Assembly: GCA_964439745.1 (NCBI GenBank)
Contig: CAYTQK010000176.1
Location: forward strand, 1 to 7,166
Reading direction: 5' to 3'
DNA length: 7,166 nt
DNA from: CAYTQK01 sp964439745
GTDB lineage: Bacteria > Desulfobacterota > Desulfobacteria > Desulfobacterales > Desulfosudaceae
Shown here: positions 1 through 4,574 of the stretch, one piece after another
How the letters are laid out: the number at the start of each line of letters is the position of its first letter
Position numbering within the stretch: the first letter of the stretch is position 1
The notes under the pieces: generated by a model
The model's input: only the letters and a program-made list of their open reading frames with translations
Told to the model about the DNA's origin: nothing
Databases searched by the model: none
Program-made: the position numbers and the translations under genes

Positions 1-65
1 ACGCGGACCATTTTTATTTCGGTGCCGAGGCCGACCTGGAAGCGGAAATCGTTCGGGATCTGTAA
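1..65 (+). CDS. 3' end of an unidentified gene (partial)
   Basis: Reading from base 3, an open frame runs to a TAA at 63-65 and encodes the C-terminal tail ADHFYFGAEADLEAEIVRDL. The codons are GC-ending and look like those of the downstream genes. The stop is followed after only 4 bases by the Shine-Dalgarno sequence of the next gene, the usual layout inside an operon. Twenty residues are too few to name a family, and I do not recognise the tail. The acidic, probably helical ending is compatible with many soluble proteins. The 5' part lies outside the window. This frame is the likely real one, but the identity is unknown. Confidence 0.55.
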   Translation, partial: ADHFYFGAEADLEAEIVRDL

Positions 66-83
66 CGGCAGGAGGCGGCTGAG

Positions 84-653
84 ATGCCGGGGCTCTGGAT
101 CGCCAACGTGGCCGGATTTGATGATGCGCCTTTTGCCCGTGGCTGCCAGGGGCGGGTGGCGGTAGTGGGAGCGGTCTACGCGGATCAGCGCTTTGACGGT
201 GTGCTGCTGGGGGATATCGAAAAAGACGGCAGTGATGCCGCCGACCGGATCGCACAGCTGGTGCTGACCTCACGGTTCGCCGGCCACGTCCGGCTGATCA
301 TGCGGCAGGGGACTACCCTGGGCGGGTTCAACGTGGTCGATGTGCCGCTGCTGCGTCAGTTGACCGGCTGCCCGGTGCTGGTGGTCTGTCGCCACAACCC
401 CGACCGGGCCGCCGTCCGGGCGGCCTTGTGCCGGAAGATTCCGGACGGCCGACGCAAATGGGAAATCATTGAGGCCCTGGGTGAAATGGAAGCGGTCAAC
501 GGGATCTACGTTCAGCGGGCGGGCCTGTCCCGGGAGCAGGCGGCGGCCACCATCCGCCGCTTCAGCATCCACAGCCGCATTCCGGAGCCGATCCGCACCG
601 CCCACCTGATTGCCGGCGCCCTGGCCACGGGCCAGAGCCGGGGCGCGCCCTGA
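84..653 (+). CDS. DUF99 / UPF0215 family protein (endonuclease dU family)
   Basis: The 189-residue product matches the DUF99 (UPF0215) family over its full usual length of about 190 residues. Family blocks seen in order are GFDDAPF (11-17), DGV (38-40), KDGSDAAD (47-54), GGFNVVD (80-86), the TGCPVLVV strand (94-101) followed by R103 and P106-D107, and the C-terminal SRIPEPIRTAHLIAGAL (164-180) with a final small-residue G-S-G stretch. The family is related in fold to endonuclease V (RNase H-like) and is named endonuclease dU in some databases. Its physiological substrate is not firmly established, so a DNA or RNA repair role is inference. The paired acidic residues near D13-D14 and D48 are candidates for metal ligands. 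The ATG at 84 has a strong AGGAGG at 70-75 with an 8-base spacer. The gene sits 18 bases after the upstream stop and 48 bases before the aldolase, so co-transcription is likely. The family is best known from archaea and is patchy in bacteria. Confidence 0.85.
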   Translation: MPGLWIANVAGFDDAPFARGCQGRVAVVGAVYADQRFDGVLLGDIEKDGSDAADRIAQLVLTSRFAGHVRLIMRQGTTLGGFNVVDVPLLRQLTGCPVLVVCRHNPDRAAVRAALCRKIPDGRRKWEIIEALGEMEAVNGIYVQRAGLSREQAAATIRRFSIHSRIPEPIRTAHLIAGALATGQSRGAP

Positions 654-701
654 AGGGCAGAAGATAATCTGGGGCCCTATTTTCAACAAGGGAGAAAAAT
701 T

Positions 702-1505
702 ATGTTTACCAGCGGCAAAGCCATCCGCATGGAACGAATCATGAACCGGAATACGCATAAAACGGTCATCGTGCCCATGGATCACGGCATGACGGCCGGT
801 CCCATCAAGGGGCTGATCGACATGTCCGCCGCGGTTGACGCCGTGGCCGAAGGCGGGGCCGACGCCGTCATCGGTCATCTGGGTCTGCCCAAGTTCGGTC
901 ACCGCGCCTATGGCAAGGACGTGGGCCTGATCCTGCACCTGTCGGCGGCCAGCATGCTCACCCCCCGGCCCAACCGCAAGGTCATCGTCAACACGGTGGA
1001 AAACGCCCTGCGGGTGGGGGCGGACGGAGTCTCCGTGCACATCAACGTCGGCGATGAGAACGAAGCGGAAATGCTCAAGGATTTCGGCCAGATCGTGGTG
1101 GAATGCATCCACTGGGGCATGCCCCTGATTGCCATGATGTATCCCCGGGGTCCCAAGATCGAGGATGAAAAGGACGTGGAAGTGGTCAAAATCGCCGCCC
1201 GCATGGGCGCCGAAATGGGCGCCGACTTTGTCAAGACCAATTATACCGGTGATCCCGAATCCTTCGCCCAGGTGGTGGAGGGCTGTCCGGCGCCGGTGCT
1301 GATCGCCGGCGGCAGCAAGCTGAGCGACAAGGAGATGTTTGAAAGCATCGAAGGGGCCATGATCGCCGGTGCCAGCGGCCTGTCCATCGGCCGCAACGCC
1401 TTTCAGCATAAGTCGCCCACCCGGTTTGTCCAGGCGGCCTGTGCCATTGTTCACGAGGGTAAAAGCGCCGCCGAGGCCATGGAGATGCTGGCCGGCGACA
1501 ATTAG
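702..1505 (+). CDS. DhnA-type class I aldolase, probable 2-amino-3,7-dideoxy-D-threo-hept-6-ulosonate synthase (AroA')
   Basis: The 267-residue protein is a TIM-barrel class I aldolase of the DeoC/FbaB/LsrF superfamily. It resembles archaeal AroA' (MJ0400), which makes the 7-carbon precursor of the alternative dehydroquinate route to aromatic amino acids. The N-terminal GKAIRMERIMNR (5-16) aligns with the same region of MJ0400 and supports the start at 702 over an internal Met at residue 10. Visible active-site residues are D27 in VPMDHG, Y147 in MYPRGP and the Schiff-base lysine K178 in DFVKTNYTGD. The Y147-K178 spacing of 31 equals that of the MJ0400 Tyr153/Lys184 pair. A phosphate-binding GGS (at about 203-205) and a GLSIGRN segment are also present. 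A GGGAG at 690-694 lies 7 bases before ATG. A GATAAT at 663-668 resembles a -10 box, but no -35 was found at the right spacing. The partner gene aroB' is not in the window, so a fructose-bisphosphate aldolase or LsrF-like activity remains possible. Confidence 0.85.
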   Translation: MFTSGKAIRMERIMNRNTHKTVIVPMDHGMTAGPIKGLIDMSAAVDAVAEGGADAVIGHLGLPKFGHRAYGKDVGLILHLSAASMLTPRPNRKVIVNTVENALRVGADGVSVHINVGDENEAEMLKDFGQIVVECIHWGMPLIAMMYPRGPKIEDEKDVEVVKIAARMGAEMGADFVKTNYTGDPESFAQVVEGCPAPVLIAGGSKLSDKEMFESIEGAMIAGASGLSIGRNAFQHKSPTRFVQAACAIVHEGKSAAEAMEMLAGDN

Positions 1506-3352
1506 CCGTCCAGTGCTGCCAGCTCTTGGGCAAACTGTTTGTCCGCCGCCTCCAGTTCGTCGCAGAGTGTTTCCAGGCGGTCGTAGAGTTCGTCGATTTC
1601 TGTCTGCAGCCGGTGGTGCTGCCGGGACAGGTCCGCGATGCGGGCGCCATCGCCGTCTGCGGAGGCCTGGATCATTTCGGCATTGAGCGTCTCGGCCCGG
1701 GCTTCCTTTTCTTCTACCGCCTTTTCCGTTGCGGCGATGTGTTTCTGGAGCGGAGTAAGGACCCGGGACCGGCGCTGCTGAATTTCGGCCCGCCGTTTCC
1801 GGGCTTCCTTTTTGCCGACGGCGGACGTTTCCGGCCGGCCGGGCCTGGACGGGGGCGGTGACGACGGGCCGCCTTCCTCGTCCCAGCCGATTTTTTCCAG
1901 AAAATCGTCATAGCCGCCTTCGAAAACCCGGACACGCCGGCCCTGGAACACGACCAGCCGGTTGGCCAGCCGGCGCAGGAACATTTCATTGTGGGTGACG
2001 ATGACCACCGCGCCGGCAAATTCTTCGATGGCCGCCAGAAAGGCCTCGCAGGAATCCATGTCCAGGTGGTTGGTGGGTTCGTCCAGCAGCAGCAGGTTGA
2101 GCGGGGCGGCCAGCAGCCGGCCCAGCAGGACCCGGCTTTTTTCTCCGCCGGACAGTACCCCGATCCGTTTTTCGGCCAGGTCGCCGGAAAACATCATGGT
2201 GCCGCAGATATCCCGGGCTTTCTGCCGTTTGCAGCCGGCGTTCATCAGGGCTTCTTCGATGGTTTCGGCGTCGTTGAGCAGCTGCCGGTTGGTCTGGGCG
2301 TAGTAGCCGGCACGGACGGCAGGGTGAACGGTGATCCGGCCACTGTCCGGGGTAAGTTCGCCGGCCAGCAGCCGCAGCAGGGTGGTCTTGCCGCTGCCGT
2401 TCCTGCCGATTACGCCGACCCGGTCGGTTTTCTCCAGGGCCAGGTCCAGGCCCTTGACCAGGGGGGCCTGCGGCTGCCAGCCGAAGGTCAGGCCGGATAC
2501 CGTCAGCGGGGTCTTGGCCGCCAGGGGCTGGTACTGGAAAGAAAAATCCAGCCGTTCAATGGCGGCCAGTTTTTCCCGGGGCGCCTGTTTCTCCAGGGTT
2601 TTGACACGGGACTGCACCAGGCCGGCCAGCCGGGCCTTGGCCCGGAAGCGGTTGATGAACTCCTCGGTTTCCCGGCGTTTTTTTTCTTCGTTGCGCCGGG
2701 TCTTTTCGAAAACGGCCTCTTCGGCCGGGATGCGTTCATAGTATTTGGCGGTGGGGCCGGCGATTTTGCGGGTCTTTTTGCGGTGAATGCCGACCACATG
2801 GGTAATGACGCTGTCCATGAAGGAACGGTCATGGGTGATCAGAATCAGTTCCTTCTGCCACTGGTTGAGAAAGGCGGACAGCCAGCGGATAGAAACCACA
2901 TCCAGAAAGTTGGTCGGTTCGTCCAGAAGCAGGACATCCGGTTCAGAAAGGATGACCCGGGCCAGGTTCAGGCGGACCTGGTAGCCGCCGGAAAAGGCGG
3001 AGGGGGGACGGTCCAGGTCGGATTTGGCAAAGCCCAGGCCGGAAAGCACCTTTTCCGCCCGCCACAGGTCATGCCGCCGGTCTGCGGGCAAATCCCGGCC
3101 GGCCTCATCAATCAAGGTGTCCCGAGAAAATTGAAGCACCTGGTTGAGATACCCCAGCCGGTATCCCTTGGCCACGGTAATGGAGCCGCTGTCCGGGGCC
3201 TCCTCGCCGATCAGCAGCCGCAGCAGGGTGGTTTTGCCGTGACCGTTGCGGCCCACCAGTCCGATCCGTTCTCCGGGATTGAGGTCAAAACTGATCTCGT
3301 CGAAAAGGCTTTCCGAGCCGAATGATTTGGATATGTTAACGACGCTGATCAT
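1502..3352 (-). CDS. ABC-F family ATPase (ribosome-associated, YheS/Uup-like)
   Basis: This 616-residue soluble protein has two ABC ATPase domains and no membrane segment, which defines ABC-F proteins that act on the ribosome rather than transporters. Domain 1 has Walker A GRNGHGKT (34-41), signature SGGYQ (121-125), Walker B with catalytic E145 in LLLDEPTNFLD, and H-loop H174. A charged helical linker (about 205-265), including RFRAKARLAGLVQSR, corresponds to the P-site tRNA interaction arm. Domain 2 has Walker A GRNGSGKT (316-323), signature LSGGEK (400-405), E425 in LLLDEPTNHLD and H454. A Pro/Gly/Ser-rich hinge (about 493-510) leads to a C-terminal coiled coil (about 513-612), as in Uup and YheS types. 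Both catalytic glutamates are present, so both sites look active. The start at 3352 fits the family N-terminus, although only a weak GGGAAA precedes it. The gene is divergent from the dehydrogenase and convergent with the aldolase, with the stops overlapping by 4 bases. Subfamily and substrate state cannot be fixed by eye, and antibiotic resistance is not implied. Confidence 0.93.
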   Translation of the reverse strand: MISVVNISKSFGSESLFDEISFDLNPGERIGLVGRNGHGKTTLLRLLIGEEAPDSGSITVAKGYRLGYLNQVLQFSRDTLIDEAGRDLPADRRHDLWRAEKVLSGLGFAKSDLDRPPSAFSGGYQVRLNLARVILSEPDVLLLDEPTNFLDVVSIRWLSAFLNQWQKELILITHDRSFMDSVITHVVGIHRKKTRKIAGPTAKYYERIPAEEAVFEKTRRNEEKKRRETEEFINRFRAKARLAGLVQSRVKTLEKQAPREKLAAIERLDFSFQYQPLAAKTPLTVSGLTFGWQPQAPLVKGLDLALEKTDRVGVIGRNGSGKTTLLRLLAGELTPDSGRITVHPAVRAGYYAQTNRQLLNDAETIEEALMNAGCKRQKARDICGTMMFSGDLAEKRIGVLSGGEKSRVLLGRLLAAPLNLLLLDEPTNHLDMDSCEAFLAAIEEFAGAVVIVTHNEMFLRRLANRLVVFQGRRVRVFEGGYDDFLEKIGWDEEGGPSSPPPSRPGRPETSAVGKKEARKRRAEIQQRRSRVLTPLQKHIAATEKAVEEKEARAETLNAEMIQASADGDGARIADLSRQHHRLQTEIDELYDRLETLCDELEAADKQFAQELAALDG

Positions 3353-3421
3353 AATGGTTTCCCAAAGGGGTCAGTGGTGGTTTGTTTTCCAGATAAAACA
3401 TGTTCTGTTTTTTGTTACCGT

Positions 3422-3450
3422 CATATACCGCATTCCCGAATTTCCAGCAA
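3422..3450 (-). promoter_or_regulatory. Candidate sigma70-like promoter for the ABC-F gene
   Basis: On the minus strand, TTGCTG (3450-3445) is followed after exactly 17 bases by TATATG (3427-3422), giving three of six and four of six consensus matches. Transcription would begin near 3415 and leave a leader of about 60 bases before the ATG at 3352. The position between divergent genes is right for a promoter, but the match is modest and such matches arise by chance. No operator or extended -10 element is evident. Confidence 0.3.
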
Positions 3451-3508
3451 GACCGGTGTCGACATCGCCGCTTGCAGGCCGGTTCCTGTTGGTGACGACG
3501 CAAAGCAA

Positions 3509-3545
3509 GGCGCCGCGATTATGTTTGCCCGGCGCCCCTTTTTTT
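3509..3545 (+). terminator. Terminator-like hairpin with T-run in the divergent intergenic region
   Basis: GGCGCCG (3509-3515) and CGGCGCC (3530-3536) form a perfect 7-bp GC-only stem with a 14-base loop. Two C residues and then seven T residues (3539-3545) follow. This is the shape of a plus-strand intrinsic terminator, although the CC between stem and T-run and the long loop weaken it. No plus-strand gene precedes it: the nearest upstream gene is the minus-strand ABC-F. It would therefore end either a short leader transcript or an unannotated small RNA, or act as an attenuator for the dehydrogenase. The right arm and T-run can also pair with the dehydrogenase ribosome binding site. Confidence 0.45.
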
Positions 3546-3554
3546 CGATAAGAT
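3525..3554 (+). promoter_or_regulatory. Weak candidate promoter for the dehydrogenase
   Basis: TTGCCC (3525-3530) and TAAGAT (3549-3554) are separated by 18 bases and each matches four of six sigma70 consensus positions. If used, transcription would start near 3561 with a leader of about 36 bases. That transcript would exclude the hairpin and the sequestering helix described for this region. The candidate overlaps the terminator-like hairpin, so at most one of these readings is probably functional. Confidence 0.2.
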
Positions 3555-3596
3555 GAACCCATTGCCAGGTTATGACAAGAGACAAAAGGAGGCGCC
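3531..3596 (+). promoter_or_regulatory. Possible ribosome-binding-site sequestering helix ahead of the dehydrogenase
   Basis: In a plus-strand transcript, GGCGCCCCTTTT (3531-3542) is complementary to AAAAGG-A-GGCGCC (3584-3596). Six, two and four pairs add up to 12 bp with one bulged A at 3590. The 3' strand contains the whole Shine-Dalgarno AGGAGG (3587-3592) and reaches the base before the ATG. The 5' strand is also the right arm and T-run of the terminator-like hairpin, so the two structures exclude each other. The complementarity is directly visible and regulation is inferred. A purine-rich SD will pair with any C/T-rich run, and GGCGCC is self-complementary, so chance is a real alternative. 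The helix exists only if the transcript starts upstream of about 3531. Confidence 0.35.
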
Positions 3597-3600
3597 ATGA
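3553..3600 (+). other. Possible 15-codon leader ORF overlapping the dehydrogenase start
   Basis: An ATG at 3553 opens a short frame encoding MNPLPGYDKRQKEAP and ends in TGA at 3598-3600. The stop overlaps the dehydrogenase ATG (3597-3599) as ATGA, the classic coupling arrangement. No Shine-Dalgarno sequence precedes it, only a T-run and CGATAAG, so independent translation is doubtful. If translated, the ribosome would cross 3584-3596 and open any helix covering the dehydrogenase ribosome binding site. It may equally be a chance frame. Confidence 0.2.
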
Positions 3601-4574
3601 AACCATCGGTCTATATTACCCGCAAGATTCCCGAATCCGGGCCGCGCCTGCTGCAGGAGCGCTGCCAGGTAACCGTGTATGAAGAGAATCATCCCATCGA
3701 AAAAAAAGACCTGGCAGAAGCGGTCAGTCAATCCGATGCCCTTATCTGCCTGCTGTCGGATAAAATCGACGCCGACCTGCTGGACCGCGCCGGGCGGCTG
3801 AAGATTATCGCCAATTACGCGGTGGGCTACAACAATATCGATGTGGCCGCGGCGCGCGAACGGAATATCCTGGTTACCCATACCCCCGGCGTGCTGACCA
3901 ACGCCACCGCCGAGCTGGCTTTTGCCCTGATCATCTCCCTGACCCGGCGTATCCTGCCGGCGGACCGGTTTACCCGTGAAGGGCGGTTCGCGGGCTGGGA
4001 TCCGCTGCTGATGCTGGGGGACGAGCTGGCTGGAAAAACCCTGGGCGTGATCGGCATGGGCCGCATCGGCCGGGACCTGGCCGCCAAGTGCCGGGCTTTC
4101 GGCATGTCGGTGGCCTATTACAACCGCACCCCCCTGGACCGGGCAACCGAGACCACGCTGAAGGCGGTCCACCTCCCCCTGGATGAACTGCTGGCCACGT
4201 CTGACGTGATCTCGGTGCATGTGCCCCTGACCGAAGAGACCCGCCATCTGATCGATCGCGCCGCCCTGGCCAGGATCCGGCCCGAGGCCTATCTGATCAA
4301 TACCGCCCGGGGTGAGGTGATCGACGAGGCCGCCCTGGCCGAGGCCTTGGCCGCGGGGCGGCTGCGGGGAGCCGGGCTGGATGTCTATGAACATGAACCG
4401 GCGGTGAACCGGAAGCTGCTGGAGCTGGACAATGTCGTGCTCCTGCCCCATATCGGTTCGGCCACCACCCAGACCCGGGACGAAATGAGCCGCATGGCGG
4501 CCCGCAACGTCCTGGCCGCGCTGGAGGGGGCGGTTCCGGAAAACCTGGTGCCGGAGATGGCCGGGTCAGTGTAG
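3597..4574 (+). CDS. D-2-hydroxyacid dehydrogenase, glyoxylate/hydroxypyruvate reductase-like (GyaR type)
   Basis: The 325-residue protein belongs to the NAD(P)-dependent D-2-hydroxyacid dehydrogenases and reduces a 2-oxoacid such as glyoxylate or hydroxypyruvate in the cytoplasm. It is closest in appearance to archaeal GyaR. Shared features are KPxVxITRxIPE at the N-terminus, NYAVGYNNID (73-82), TPGVLTNATAELAFAL (96-111) and PHIGSAT (284-290). The nucleotide-binding motif is G153-M-G155-R-I-G158. The catalytic triad is R238 (in NTARGEVID), E267 (in DVYEHEP) and H285. The segment after the second Rossmann strand is NRT (176-178) without the acidic residue typical of strict NAD enzymes, so NADPH use is possible (inference). 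There is no ACT or ASB domain, so it is not a long-form SerA. AAAAGGAGG at 3584-3592 lies just 4 bases before the ATG, which is slightly close. The gene is divergent from ABC-F, and its 3' end overlaps the convergent kinase gene by 9 bases. The exact substrate cannot be read from the sequence. Confidence 0.9.
   Translation: MKPSVYITRKIPESGPRLLQERCQVTVYEENHPIEKKDLAEAVSQSDALICLLSDKIDADLLDRAGRLKIIANYAVGYNNIDVAAARERNILVTHTPGVLTNATAELAFALIISLTRRILPADRFTREGRFAGWDPLLMLGDELAGKTLGVIGMGRIGRDLAAKCRAFGMSVAYYNRTPLDRATETTLKAVHLPLDELLATSDVISVHVPLTEETRHLIDRAALARIRPEAYLINTARGEVIDEAALAEALAAGRLRGAGLDVYEHEPAVNRKLLELDNVVLLPHIGSATTQTRDEMSRMAARNVLAALEGAVPENLVPEMAGSV

Noticed and set aside
270..1454. Long minus-strand open frame of 394 codons opposite DUF99 and the aldolase
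   Set aside because: It crosses two well-supported genes, has a His/Gly/Asp/Gln-rich composition typical of antisense shadows in GC-rich DNA, and shows no family motif.
1991..3325. Plus-strand open frame of 444 codons opposite the ABC-F gene
   Set aside because: The ABC-F frame on the other strand has two complete ATPase domains. This frame is Gly/Gln/Phe-rich with no recognisable domain.
3497..3506. GACGCAAAGC, identical to a conserved core string of the GEMM (c-di-GMP-I) riboswitch
   Set aside because: The upstream GGCAAACC-like partner, the GNRA-capped stem and the downstream CUAA/GGUAG elements are absent, so ten matching bases alone do not support the class. A covariance-model scan would settle it.
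3374..3556. Sixty-codon plus-strand frame in the divergent intergenic region
   Set aside because: It has no Shine-Dalgarno, reads through the terminator-like hairpin, and shows no recognisable protein features. Overlapping frames on both strands look equally good.
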